The translations under genes and the position numbers were made by a program. Below are positions 14,458 to 23,325 of a stretch of 23,431 bases of DNA, piece after piece. The DNA comes from a virus, in the IMG/VR virus record IMGVR_UViG_3300023278_003366, positions 1-23,431 of that record; one strand, 5' to 3'. Under the pieces are notes generated by a model, which was given only the letters and a program-made list of their open reading frames with translations, searched no databases and had not been told where the DNA came from. Positions within the stretch are counted from its first letter, which is position 1; each line of letters begins with the position of its first letter.

Positions 14458-17400
14458 TTATAATGTTCCCGTTGTAGCTATAGCTATAAATGTTATTGGT
14501 GCGGTAAAACCATCTTGATTTATTAATTCGTCATTTAACAATGTGCCCTCTGTGGCCACTACATTCTGTCTCAAGTCTTCGTTTCCGTTTATATCTATGA
14601 CTGGTTTTCCTGCGGCTGCCAGCCCAGTTTTTAAAATAAATATGGTTTCAGATGCACCGCTCGTTGCAGCAGCAAGACTATCTGGGGCAGTCGTGTAGTT
14701 GGGAGTTATTTCTGTTTTGAATAAACCAAAATAGTTAAATACCCCGCCCTGATGAAGAGCTACGCCACTATTTGCTTGACTGCTCTGCATTGGCGATAAA
14801 ATCCTGTAGCCCGTATCTGCATAAAGATTTGCACCATCTAGTGATGTTATCGATGTATTTGTCTTATCTAGAGAGCCATCAATAAATGTTTTAATTCCAA
14901 CATTCCTATCAGCGTAAACTCTAATATTGTGAATAACGCCATCATTTAAATTTGTATCGGTGGCTTGATAATCAGTTCCATTTAACTGTAGGTAGTTTTT
15001 ACCATCTCCAGATTGGAACCAACCTATACCAGTCATACCGTTTGTTCCAGATCTAGTATGATCAAACAAGTATTGCTTTCCAGTTAAATTTGTTTCAAAT
15101 CTAGCCCAAGTTTCTAAAGTAAAATCTGTATTTAAATCGTGCGATGTATTTCCAGTTACATAAATATAATTTGCCAATGCATCTGAATTTGAGAATCTCA
15201 TACCAGAGCCAGTATTATTTTTATTCATATAATGTAAAAATGCGGTATTTGTATCCCCAGTTCTCAAAATAGTTATATCTTTATTTTTTATTATTTCATC
15301 ATTATCCATTCTCTGAGGGAATATAGCAAACTGATTATGGTTGAATAGAAAATTACTATCGTTATTTTTATTAATTTCGTTAAATATAGTATGAGTATTA
15401 AATTTAAAATCACTAACTAATTTAGATGCAAAATTTATACAGCCCGTTGGTAAATTATCAGAACTATGAACGTTAAAAGTTCCAGTTTCTATCGCTATAT
15501 ATGCAAAGTCAAGTCCTGTCAGTTTAGAATTACTGCCAAGGTGATTTCCATATGTCGGCCCAGTCTCTGCCCCTTCTTCTTGAAAACTTATAAATTTAAA
15601 ACCATCTGCTGTAACATCTTTTACAACTGTACTTTGCAACAAACTAGATGAATTTTGATCTGCTCCAGGCCCTCCATTTTGAGCTTGAATAACAACATTT
15701 GGAGCAGTATCAAATGACGAAGGAAACACTACAGAATGATATCCAGTATTTGAGGCCGCACCATGAGAAGTCCTACCTACTAAAATTCTCTTTTTGGCGT
15801 TATCTAAAAGAAAAACTCCTGTTTTTGATGCGATGTAATTTATTTCTGCGTTATCTGTTGATGCACCAGATATGGAAAAAGAAACTGGATTTACACTTCT
15901 TCTTCCTATCGTTCTTATATTATGTCCGCTTTCTGTTATCACTTGTGAAATAAACACAGCTGGAGTATCATCGTTAGAGTCTGCCGCTCCGAAAGGCTCT
16001 TCAAATGTTACGACTTGACCTGATAAGACTGTAGATGCGGTTCCTGATCCTGATGCAGTAAATTTTCCAATTTCGAAGTCAACGCTGGGCGGCACAATAA
16101 ATCTTCCATCTCCAGTATACTTAAAAGCCAAAGTCAATTCATCGTTTGTAATCGTCAATTCTTTTTCGTTATCAAGATTTTTAAAATTATCTTTTATCAA
16201 CGTTCCTCCTGCATCATACAAGTTAATTATCTGTCCAGAAACTTCGTCCAAAATAGAGTTACCTACTCCGCCAAAAAAAGTTTTAAATTCTAAATCAAAT
16301 ACAGCATTAATATTTTCATCGTCTTGTATATAAGAATTTATCCCACTGCCAGTTTTGTCAATTCCAGAATATCCATTTGCGAATTCTGTCCTTAACGATA
16401 TATCATTATATTCTACCAGTGCGTCGCTTGTCGCATCAAATCCGAAATCATTTGTATTAGTTGTAAAACTAATAGTAGCTGCTGTTGTACTCCTAACATT
16501 GGTAGAGCTGGACTCAGAGAATACATTTATTGTGTACGTACCAATTTGATCTAATCTCTGATTGTCTTTAAGCACAACAGATGTCGTTGAAGAATTGCTT
16601 ATTCCAAAACTGCCAACCACTACATTGGTATTAGGCTCTTCAGAAATTACTGTAAATCTATCCCCAGGATTAGAGGAGGCGTGCGTTATAGTTAATGGTA
16701 AAGTTAAAGAATTGTCAGGCAGCTTTGTAAATGTTCCAGTAGTAACTGATTGTGGAACGACGGGTCTCTGAACATCACTTAATTGAAGTTCTGGTTCGAA
16801 CGCATCTTCATTTGTATCGAAGGCTATGTTTTCTTCAATAAATTTATACTTGCCTGTATGATGAATCATAGCAGATACACTAAAACCATTACTAGGGTCT
16901 TCAGCTACACTTAGAACACGATAGTATTTTGGAGATCTACCGCTTGCGTCTACGGAGTAAGCCGCACCGTGCAATATGTTTGCGCTTTTTTCTGAAAACC
17001 ACTGAGAACTTTCGACAAATGTGCTGCCAAAAAACTTTAAATTTTCAATATTTAAATGAACTTTATCATCTATAACCCTATAACTAAGTCCAGATCCACC
17101 AGGAACTAATTGCAAAGAAATAACTTGTGGCTGATGTATATCTCTATACAATTCATTATCTGCACCAGTTTCATTATAGAACTGACTAATTCCACTTTGC
17201 CCTAAAGGATTCACTATATTTAGATTTCCCCCAGTTATATATGTCAACTGATCGCTACCCAAAGCTGGCTGAACTATAATAGCTTTTGGGCCTATTCCAG
17301 TTTTTATATTCCCCTGTGCCCCAGTTCCGTCTGGGTCGAAGTAAACATTTTGCCCAGATGTACCAATAACGGTACCAAAATTCTTTGTGAAGTTTTTAAG

Positions 17401-19656
17401 TTCATCATCTATTTGTATTATATCTCCAGGCTCAATCAAAAGAGCATCGAGACCAGCATTAAATGAAACCTTCTCGGTTGTATTGTTTGCTTCAAAAATA
17501 ATCGTCCTTGCGAGTCGAACAGCTTGTCCCCTCGAGGTCACACCCAAGCCATCAACTGATTTATAGTTTAAACCTACTTTTTTAATTGATTCTGAGTCTT
17601 CTGCGTACTCTGTTTTTGTGGTATAATTATTCCTTCTATCTAGATATGAAACTTCTACAGAATTGTGCTTTGTATTTTTATCTACATCCGAGTAAGCAAA
17701 CATTCCATTTATCACATTATTATTATTGAATATCAAATGGGGGGGAAATTTTTGTTCTTTGGGTGGATTTATATAGTCTGTTAAAATAGAATCTGTCTCA
17801 CTGGAATATTTGCTTTCAAAAGCGTCATTTCTATTAAAGTTTTGGAAGAAATGGGGTTTATCCATTCTCACATTTATGACGGAATCATTGTAATATGTCG
17901 AAGCCATAAAACCTTTAGCAAAATCCTGTAGGGTATCATAAGCGCTTACCTGATCCGACATGTAAACATTCATGCTAAACCTTGGTTCTAGTCCACCGAA
18001 ACCATCATCTAAACCCATAAAACGCCCTACACCAGAAATACCCGAAGCTAGTCCTCCGCCATCATTAAGTGATACGGCATCACAATACATGCCCATTTCA
18101 TACAAAGACCACTTGTCTACAATATTAACATCTTGCAAATACGCCCCTACTCCATATCTCGTGTTTACAAGGAGGTCATAAAATATCCAAGCGGGGTTAT
18201 CTGTCCAGCCAAACTTAAAAGTTCCATTCCAATCTCCGCTATAAATTATATTATTATACGTACCGCTACCAGCCGCTACTTCCCCAACGTTACAAAACCT
18301 TCTATCCTTTCCATCATCTTCTATTGGAAAATAGTTAGATGGTATCAAAACTTTTTTACCCTTTAGCCTGAAAGTTCTATTGGGAACCGCAGGAAAATAT
18401 TTTGCATCAATCGAACTTTCAACCATAGTAGAATTAGGGTACAGTAAATTTTCTTCAATTATTTCTACTATATTCCCTACGCCACCATTTCTTTTGACAA
18501 TACTTGAATACGTTTCGAATTCAATTTTTCTTACTCTAATAAAATTATAAAGATCATCATCATCTAATAATGGCAAAGCTATACCTTCTAAGTTTATATG
18601 ATATGGGCTTGTTACGACTCCGCTGATCGCTACCCTCCCGTTTCCTTGTCCTAAAGTGACTCCCTTTCCGCTTCTTGTTGTAAAAGATGCGGCAGAAATA
18701 GTTTCATTGCCTAATTTGTCCACCTTGCCTACGGCTATTTCAAAAGTAATTGTTATGGGGGTTAGGTTACCCACTTTGCTTGAACCAGACTCAACTTCAC
18801 CCTTGGTGGCCGAACTTCTAGCATCATTAAGGGAGTCTATTGTTAATGAAATGTCGTACTTAGTTATATTTCTATCGTAATTGTTATGATAATAGGGCTT
18901 TGCATTTTGTTCTGCGGGTACAAAATTTTGCCAATTAACAAAGTCTCTGTCGCCTTGAGTATTGATCCCAATTATATCATTAGTCGCTATAAACATAGCG
19001 AGCGCTAAGGCGCTGCCTCCACCAAAGGTCGCAGTCGGTGAAGCTGGATCGCCAGGCGCATCATCATATTGCGAAATTCCTAAGTAACTTCTGCTGTCAA
19101 ATGGATTAGCAAGAAAAGATAAATTCTCTCCCTGATGAGCGCTACTGCCGCCACTTTCTGTTCTAACATCCCTACTTCCTTTACCGCTTCTGGCTCCATT
19201 TTCTGGGCCAATCAAACTCATGTCGTACGGACCCTTAACTAGCTCATTAATTTTAATTAACCTTCTGGGTGATCTAATTATTTTCGGGCCATCCTGAAAC
19301 TCTTCTCCAGGCATAAAATTTATATCATACTTTCCATAAGTAGCGGCTCCTCCGTCCGTTCTTAATTGATTATCATTATAATAAACGCCCCTATCTACCC
19401 CCTTCTCAGTAGAGCCTACTTTATTAGCTTCTAAATCAAAATCTTTTGTAGCCCTTGTCCCTTCCAAAAATAAACCCTTTTGATCTGTTAATCCCGCAAC
19501 TGGACCTTCACAAATTAAATCTAAAACTTCATAGATCTGATAACCCACCTTAGAAAAAGTCGAATCTGGCGGTAGCATGAAGGCTGGCTTAGCGCCACCC
19601 TTACTAGACCCAGCAATTCTTAATTTTGTGTCAAATAATTTTTTATAATAACCCAT
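14458..19656 (-). CDS. J: Lambda gpJ-like tail tip / host-specificity protein with lectin-like C-terminal domains
   Basis: 1732 residues against 1132 in lambda J. The N-terminal part has YEVLDLICEGPVAGL, the 'ISEGPIxG' signature of J. Later come WTDNPAWIFYDLLVNTRYGVGAYL and FSMNVYMSDQVSAYDTLQDFAKGFMAS, which match the J baseplate core, and SVEVSYLDRRNNY with LARTIIFEANNTTEKVSFNAGLDALLIEPGDIIQI, the hub domain. A fibronectin-III-like domain starts near 965. Near 1290-1380, YHSVVFPSSFDTAPNVVIQAQN...GFKFISF...FAYIAIETGTF resembles an H-type lectin/fibre-knob domain. A LamG/concanavalin-like domain (DFTLETWARF...GIKTFIDGSL) lies near 1500-1620. These extra domains are the likely receptor-binding part. 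Start overlaps the gpI stop by 1 nt. Confidence 0.93.
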   Translation of the reverse strand: MGYYKKLFDTKLRIAGSSKGGAKPAFMLPPDSTFSKVGYQIYEVLDLICEGPVAGLTDQKGLFLEGTRATKDFDLEANKVGSTEKGVDRGVYYNDNQLRTDGGAATYGKYDINFMPGEEFQDGPKIIRSPRRLIKINELVKGPYDMSLIGPENGARSGKGSRDVRTESGGSSAHQGENLSFLANPFDSRSYLGISQYDDAPGDPASPTATFGGGSALALAMFIATNDIIGINTQGDRDFVNWQNFVPAEQNAKPYYHNNYDRNITKYDISLTIDSLNDARSSATKGEVESGSSKVGNLTPITITFEIAVGKVDKLGNETISAASFTTRSGKGVTLGQGNGRVAISGVVTSPYHINLEGIALPLLDDDDLYNFIRVRKIEFETYSSIVKRNGGVGNIVEIIEENLLYPNSTMVESSIDAKYFPAVPNRTFRLKGKKVLIPSNYFPIEDDGKDRRFCNVGEVAAGSGTYNNIIYSGDWNGTFKFGWTDNPAWIFYDLLVNTRYGVGAYLQDVNIVDKWSLYEMGMYCDAVSLNDGGGLASGISGVGRFMGLDDGFGGLEPRFSMNVYMSDQVSAYDTLQDFAKGFMASTYYNDSVINVRMDKPHFFQNFNRNDAFESKYSSETDSILTDYINPPKEQKFPPHLIFNNNNVINGMFAYSDVDKNTKHNSVEVSYLDRRNNYTTKTEYAEDSESIKKVGLNYKSVDGLGVTSRGQAVRLARTIIFEANNTTEKVSFNAGLDALLIEPGDIIQIDDELKNFTKNFGTVIGTSGQNVYFDPDGTGAQGNIKTGIGPKAIIVQPALGSDQLTYITGGNLNIVNPLGQSGISQFYNETGADNELYRDIHQPQVISLQLVPGGSGLSYRVIDDKVHLNIENLKFFGSTFVESSQWFSEKSANILHGAAYSVDASGRSPKYYRVLSVAEDPSNGFSVSAMIHHTGKYKFIEENIAFDTNEDAFEPELQLSDVQRPVVPQSVTTGTFTKLPDNSLTLPLTITHASSNPGDRFTVISEEPNTNVVVGSFGISNSSTTSVVLKDNQRLDQIGTYTINVFSESSSTNVRSTTAATISFTTNTNDFGFDATSDALVEYNDISLRTEFANGYSGIDKTGSGINSYIQDDENINAVFDLEFKTFFGGVGNSILDEVSGQIINLYDAGGTLIKDNFKNLDNEKELTITNDELTLAFKYTGDGRFIVPPSVDFEIGKFTASGSGTASTVLSGQVVTFEEPFGAADSNDDTPAVFISQVITESGHNIRTIGRRSVNPVSFSISGASTDNAEINYIASKTGVFLLDNAKKRILVGRTSHGAASNTGYHSVVFPSSFDTAPNVVIQAQNGGPGADQNSSSLLQSTVVKDVTADGFKFISFQEEGAETGPTYGNHLGSNSKLTGLDFAYIAIETGTFNVHSSDNLPTGCINFASKLVSDFKFNTHTIFNEINKNNDSNFLFNHNQFAIFPQRMDNDEIIKNKDITILRTGDTNTAFLHYMNKNNTGSGMRFSNSDALANYIYVTGNTSHDLNTDFTLETWARFETNLTGKQYLFDHTRSGTNGMTGIGWFQSGDGKNYLQLNGTDYQATDTNLNDGVIHNIRVYADRNVGIKTFIDGSLDKTNTSITSLDGANLYADTGYRILSPMQSSQANSGVALHQGGVFNYFGLFKTEITPNYTTAPDSLAAATSGASETIFILKTGLAAAGKPVIDINGNEDLRQNVVATEGTLLNDELINQDGFTAPITFIAIATTGTL

Positions 19657-20240
19657 TATTCGCTTTCTATATCTTCATTCAATACATTCACTGACACGAT
19701 AGCTGACCCAACCCTTAATTCTCCGTATAACATAGGAATTGGAAATCCTTGGACAGCTTGATTTTGTAGACTAGAAAACAGGTAACTGGCTTGATCTACT
19801 TTAGATTCTATTTGTTGCGACGCTGGGCCTTTTTGTTTAGGCGCTAGTAGCATAGCTATTCCTTCTAAAATTATACCCATAGCTAAATTACCCAAAAAAC
19901 TTCCTCCAGTTAAGAAACCGCCAACCGTCTTGGCAGCGCCAAAAGCAACCTTGAAAAACGGTACAAAAGGCCCAGACCCACAAACACTCGGCACTATATG
20001 CAATTCTTCTGGTGCGGGCTGACTTAAGTACTCATTAACTGAATCAAATTTTTCTTTCGAGCCATTAGGATCGACGAGGTCAAAATATATTTCTTTTTTA
20101 AAACTAGACAAAATAGTTTTCTTAAACCCTTTTTGATTGGCATCGATGGCCTTAACCACATCCATCTTTCTGCTAATATCTAATTCATGATATTCGCCAA
20201 AAATCTTTCCAAGCTTTCCGTGTATGTAAATTCTAGTCAT
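19656..20240 (-). CDS. I: Lambda gpI-like tail assembly protein
   Basis: 194 residues, the usual size. N-terminal RIYIHGKLGKIFGEYHELDI and VKAIDANQKGFKKTI match the ubiquitin-like N-domain of gpI. A hydrophobic Gly/Ala-rich stretch follows at about 95-132 (FKVAFGAAKTVGGFL and LGNLAMGIILEGIAMLLAP). The C-terminal FSSLQNQAVQGFPIPMLYGELRVGSAIVS is the conserved 'NxxxQGxPVPxxYGxxxVGSxxIS' segment. In lambda, gpI acts with gpL and gpK in building the tail tip before gpJ-initiated tube assembly. It overlaps gpK by 8 nt and gpJ by 1 nt, consistent with coupled translation. Confidence 0.92.
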   Translation of the reverse strand: MTRIYIHGKLGKIFGEYHELDISRKMDVVKAIDANQKGFKKTILSSFKKEIYFDLVDPNGSKEKFDSVNEYLSQPAPEELHIVPSVCGSGPFVPFFKVAFGAAKTVGGFLTGGSFLGNLAMGIILEGIAMLLAPKQKGPASQQIESKVDQASYLFSSLQNQAVQGFPIPMLYGELRVGSAIVSVNVLNEDIESE

Positions 20241-20634
20241 TGATCCCCAAACTTTCCTTAAGGCTTTTTACACAATTTTCTTCCACTTCAAATCCTTTAA
20301 GATTAAATAAAGAAAAATTTTTATCTTCAAGCGAATATATGACAAAGGGTAATAAAAGATTGGCAGAAGTAGTTTTATCATATTCAGATGGCTCTGATCC
20401 GCCCTCTGTATGAGTGTGAAAAATTGCCGCTAAATTGCCTTCTAGTTTTTTATGTAAGTAATCTATAGGCTTTATTAAAAAGGTGCCATCATCTTTAGAA
20501 TGATTGATTACTTTATGAAATTCAAAACCACTGCCTTTCTTGCAAATAAATCCGCAAACTTCACGAAATGGAGAGTCTTCTGAATAATTTATCAAATCCT
20601 CTTTGAAATTATTATCCTTTAGGTGGGTATGCAT
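20233..20634 (-). CDS. K: Lambda gpK-like JAMM metallopeptidase, lacking the NlpC/P60 domain
   Basis: 133 residues from ATG 20634, preceded by AGGA 6 nt upstream; an in-frame TTG at 20655 is the alternative. The full JAMM/MPN+ metal set is present: Glu25 in REVCGF, His73-x-His75 (FHTHTEGGSEPSEYD), Ser83 and Asp86, with the canonical HxHx7Sx2D spacing. Lambda gpK carries this domain plus a C-terminal NlpC/P60 peptidoglycan hydrolase domain. Here the protein ends after the JAMM fold, so the cell-wall-cutting part is absent or encoded elsewhere. It overlaps the gpL gene by 23 nt and sits between gpL and gpI as in lambda. Confidence 0.9.
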   Translation of the reverse strand: MHTHLKDNNFKEDLINYSEDSPFREVCGFICKKGSGFEFHKVINHSKDDGTFLIKPIDYLHKKLEGNLAAIFHTHTEGGSEPSEYDKTTSANLLLPFVIYSLEDKNFSLFNLKGFEVEENCVKSLKESLGIND

Positions 20635-21583
20635 TAGTTCCTGGGAATCCCCCAAATCTTAGTTGTGTTCCAAATCTCAGTTTACAATCTGTTATTTTTT
20701 TCGAGCAATCATCTTTTTGCCACTTTTTTGATATTGGTGGGAAATCATTATTACCAATAGCGCTATTAGCGACGCATACATAAAAAGTTTTTAATTTTTC
20801 GGATGGAGCAGTTAAATCAGTTTCGCCCTCTGTTCTTAAGGGTATATTAGTAACCTCCGTATAAACAAAATCCCCTTTGACGTACGTGGTTCCTCTTGTC
20901 CATAAACCTTTATTTTCTAAAGGGGTGACAGTATTACCGCTAGAATCTTTAAAAAGTTGTGAGTTTGATGCTCTCAGTGGGTTTCCCGCATACCTGCAAC
21001 CATGACCACGATAGATCCAAGTGCAATATCTAGCATAAGTATTTCTATTTGGTAAAAAACAATTTTCCAACTCTAAAACAGAAGAGAGTTCAAATTCAAC
21101 AAAATCTTTATTCTCAGAAACTCTTCTATTTACATAAAAAACTTGCTCGGGCAAGTGGGAAGATGGGTCTGCCATTGAAGTTCCAGCATTTATATCAAAA
21201 TATGGATTCTCGCCGCCTGCAAAATTTTCATCATCAAGAAACTTAACAAATGTTCTCTTTCTTATTATCTTGGCTCCTATCAAACTGTTAGCCGATTTTA
21301 AATATTTGGAAATAATCAAATCCGTATTAGCTATCTTTATCTTTGGCCTGGCTAGCTCTCCGTCGGATGAACTTTTAAAATTACTTGACTCAATAGGTAA
21401 AGAAAAATAATCTTGTCCCTGCCATTTTATTTTTGGGCCAATGCCATTAGCTGATGGAGTTATAGCCAGTATAGAACTTGCGTCATCTGGCCAATTATAA
21501 AAAATTAAATAAAATTCTACAATCTGAGATGGTTCTAATGAAACTATCTCTGTAGCTACATTTTTATTTATACCTTTTGCCAT
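20612..21583 (-). CDS. L: Lambda gpL-like iron-sulphur tail tip protein with inserted carbohydrate-binding-like domain
   Basis: 323 residues; lambda gpL is 232. The N-terminal two thirds match gpL: IVEFYLIFYNW, an IKWQGQDYFSLPIESSNF strand pair, and ELARPKIKIANTD. The C-terminal domain has YCTWIYRGHGCRY (Cys187, Cys196) and CSKKITDCKLRFG (Cys293, Cys300). The 9- and 7-residue spacings are those I recall for the four cysteines that hold the [4Fe-4S] cluster in lambda gpL. Between the pairs lies an extra segment of about 75 residues, LWTRGTTYVKGDFVY...KTFYVCVAN...KWQKDD, with the W/Y/GD.V/Y/W layout of CBM5/12-type modules. First gene of the tail-tip operon, preceded by GTGTAAAG 7 nt upstream. 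Confidence 0.92.
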   Translation of the reverse strand: MAKGINKNVATEIVSLEPSQIVEFYLIFYNWPDDASSILAITPSANGIGPKIKWQGQDYFSLPIESSNFKSSSDGELARPKIKIANTDLIISKYLKSANSLIGAKIIRKRTFVKFLDDENFAGGENPYFDINAGTSMADPSSHLPEQVFYVNRRVSENKDFVEFELSSVLELENCFLPNRNTYARYCTWIYRGHGCRYAGNPLRASNSQLFKDSSGNTVTPLENKGLWTRGTTYVKGDFVYTEVTNIPLRTEGETDLTAPSEKLKTFYVCVANSAIGNNDFPPISKKWQKDDCSKKITDCKLRFGTQLRFGGFPGTNAYPPKG

Positions 21584-21590
21584 ATTATTA

Positions 21591-21598
21591 CTTTACAC
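21591..21598 (-). promoter_or_regulatory. GTGTAAAG box before the tail-tip operon
   Basis: On the minus strand AAAGTGTAAAG ends 7 nt before the gpL ATG at 21583, with no Shine-Dalgarno. It would drive gpL-gpK-gpI-gpJ and the following gene, all coupled by overlaps. The divergent gap also holds the plus-strand TATAATA box. Confidence 0.5.
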
Positions 21599-21610
21599 TT
21601 TGTTTATTAA

Positions 21611-21620
21611 TATTATAATA
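21611..21620 (+). promoter_or_regulatory. Palindromic TATTATAATA with TATAATA box before the 21625 gene
   Basis: TATTATAATA is its own reverse complement and also occurs at 6020-6029. Its TATAATA (21614-21620) ends 4 nt before ATG 21625. The gap between the divergent ATGs is only 41 nt, so both transcripts must start within it. Confidence 0.45.
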
Positions 21621-21624
21621 TAAT

Positions 21625-22146
21625 ATGCAAATTGGGGAATTCAAACAAGACGTGGATTATCTACAATCCTATCTTACAGCGAGACTCCAGTTTAAAAAAA
21701 TTATTAAAAATTTTGACGCTAAAGAGTTTAAATTGAACTTTGATCAACTTTTCTTCGACAAAAAGAACTTCAAGCTCTTCTTGCAACGAGGTGAAACGAT
21801 TGTTTGTGGGGGTCTCGGGTATATTTATGGAGAGAGGGTCTTTATAGACATATTTTTCTGGAACCACGATTTATTCGAGTATGACATGCATATTGTAAGG
21901 ATATTCTTTGAAAAATTCTTTTTAAAAACCAAAGACATGGGCATTACCGAGGCTATTTTGCCGCTAGACAAGAACAGAGAAAGGTTCCCATCGTTCAAAA
22001 AACACAATCAAATATTTTTTAGGTCTCGTGAAGAAGTTAAAATTAGCGATCCTTACACGGCTAAAGAATATTTAAATCACCACCTTTTAAAAGTTAATAT
22101 CGAAAAATACTTCAATACCATAGGTTTTGATGCTCACAACAATTGA
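21625..22146 (+). CDS. Unrecognised small protein, weak GNAT-like pattern
   Basis: 173 residues. LFLQRGETIVCGGLGYIYGERVFIDIFFW followed by a helix (HIVRIFFEKFFLKTKDMG), ITEAILPLDKNRERFPSFKKHNQIFF resembles the beta4-alpha3-beta5-alpha4-beta6 run of GNAT proteins. The acetyl-CoA loop is not convincing. Phe- and Lys-rich, with no signal or membrane segment. It is divergent from gpL across a 41-nt shared promoter gap and followed 20 nt later by a probable virion gene. Function unknown. Confidence 0.65.
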   Translation: MQIGEFKQDVDYLQSYLTARLQFKKIIKNFDAKEFKLNFDQLFFDKKNFKLFLQRGETIVCGGLGYIYGERVFIDIFFWNHDLFEYDMHIVRIFFEKFFLKTKDMGITEAILPLDKNRERFPSFKKHNQIFFRSREEVKISDPYTAKEYLNHHLLKVNIEKYFNTIGFDAHNN

Positions 22147-22152
22147 TTATAT

Positions 22153-22160
22153 GTGTAAAA
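22153..22160 (+). promoter_or_regulatory. GTGTAAAA box before the 22167 gene
   Basis: GTGTAAAA ends 6 nt before ATG 22167 in a 20-nt gap, with no Shine-Dalgarno. Same layout as the other boxes. Confidence 0.45.
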
Positions 22161-22166
22161 TAAGTA

Positions 22167-23309
22167 ATGGCTAAACATCCTCACGAATTTGAAAAAGAAA
22201 TAAAAGCTATTTCACCGAGAACCTTTGGGGTTGATCTTACAGGAGCCTCTGGCTATGGAATAGCTGCCGATATAACTGGGATATCAAATGATTTTCCACA
22301 CACTAATCCAAGAAACGGTTATATATATGATAAATTGTTGCGTGAGTTTTTTAAAAATGCCAATAATACCGTAACAAACGGCCAAATTCATTTAAATGTT
22401 GATGATGTGTTCCCCAACGCAATGGACGCTGGCTTTACGCCTAATGATTATTCAAATCCCGTGCCTTACAAAGATTTTTTTGAATATGACCCATCCGCTA
22501 ATCCAATGTTGGTAACAGGCGTTCCGCTAAGTATTTATTCTGGTCATTGTGTGTTTTTTAATAGTGGTAAGCCCTATTTTCATCCTATTAACGACGAAAA
22601 CAGCACTTTTGCAGGTGCGCCAGAGCCAGCCATACAATGTTACAGCGGTGGACAAACTGGGTTTTTTAGAGAGATAAAATTAACTGGTACTAAGTTTAAT
22701 ACGGCCGCTGATAAAGCCCGAAACAATAGCCAGGGTGGGGTCATGAGAAAAGTTTACTTAGATAATGAGGGAAATGGTAAATTTCACGATATTTTCTTTA
22801 GAACTCAATTCACTGGCGGGCAAATTCAAGGAAGAAGAACGGACTTTCCCCTGGGCCACTCGCCAGGACAGCCGCACGAACGGTTTTTTGGGCGAGAAAA
22901 TCTTTACAATAATTTTCTTGACTTAGGTGTAAGTGGAGTTAATGGCGAACCTTTTGCTACTGGAAGAGTCTACTCTAGAACACTAAGGAATAACAGTGCA
23001 CTAAGAGACGGCAGTAAATACAGCCTTCTATTTACTAGAGTGCAAAATGGTAAAATAATAGAGCATCTTCAGCATAGTGATTTTCCAATCTCTGGCATAA
23101 GTTACTTAGACCTTTTCGAGCAAAACTATGATGCTCCCAGACTTGATGGTGTTCATGTTCATGTTTTTAGTTTTGGCAAAGTAATGATACAACGCAACCT
23201 CCAAGTTAGCGCCCCAGACGAAGTTGCACATGCTTATAAACAGTTTCAACATGGCCGCCCACCAATAGATTTTTCTGCTTTTCAGTTATTTACAGCAAAA
23301 CTTGATTAA
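22167..23309 (+). CDS. Probable virion structural protein, family not recognised
   Basis: 380 residues, Gly-, Asn- and Phe-rich with scattered beta-like segments (GHCVFFNSGKPYFHPI, YSLLFTRVQNGKIIEHL, GVHVHVFSFGKVMIQRNLQVS) and no coiled coil, signal peptide or membrane helix. The composition is that of phage head or tail proteins. It has its own promoter-like box 6 nt before the ATG and is followed by another box and start at 23314-23328, as expected in a run of separately transcribed late genes. No catalytic motif is visible; an alternative is a fibre-associated protein. Confidence 0.72.
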   Translation: MAKHPHEFEKEIKAISPRTFGVDLTGASGYGIAADITGISNDFPHTNPRNGYIYDKLLREFFKNANNTVTNGQIHLNVDDVFPNAMDAGFTPNDYSNPVPYKDFFEYDPSANPMLVTGVPLSIYSGHCVFFNSGKPYFHPINDENSTFAGAPEPAIQCYSGGQTGFFREIKLTGTKFNTAADKARNNSQGGVMRKVYLDNEGNGKFHDIFFRTQFTGGQIQGRRTDFPLGHSPGQPHERFFGRENLYNNFLDLGVSGVNGEPFATGRVYSRTLRNNSALRDGSKYSLLFTRVQNGKIIEHLQHSDFPISGISYLDLFEQNYDAPRLDGVHVHVFSFGKVMIQRNLQVSAPDEVAHAYKQFQHGRPPIDFSAFQLFTAKLD

Positions 23310-23313
23310 AAAA

Positions 23314-23321
23314 GTGTAATA
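23314..23321 (+). promoter_or_regulatory. GTGTAATA box before the intron-containing gene
   Basis: AAAAAAGTGTAATA is almost the same as the minus-strand box at 8675-8682 and ends 4 nt before ATG 23326. It marks a new transcription unit just after the virion-like gene. Confidence 0.5.
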
Positions 23322-23325
23322 GCTT

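Noticed and set aside
15466-18880. Several plus-strand open frames opposite gpJ
   Set aside because: All are antisense to the conserved gpJ frame with no start signals; they follow from the codon use of gpJ.
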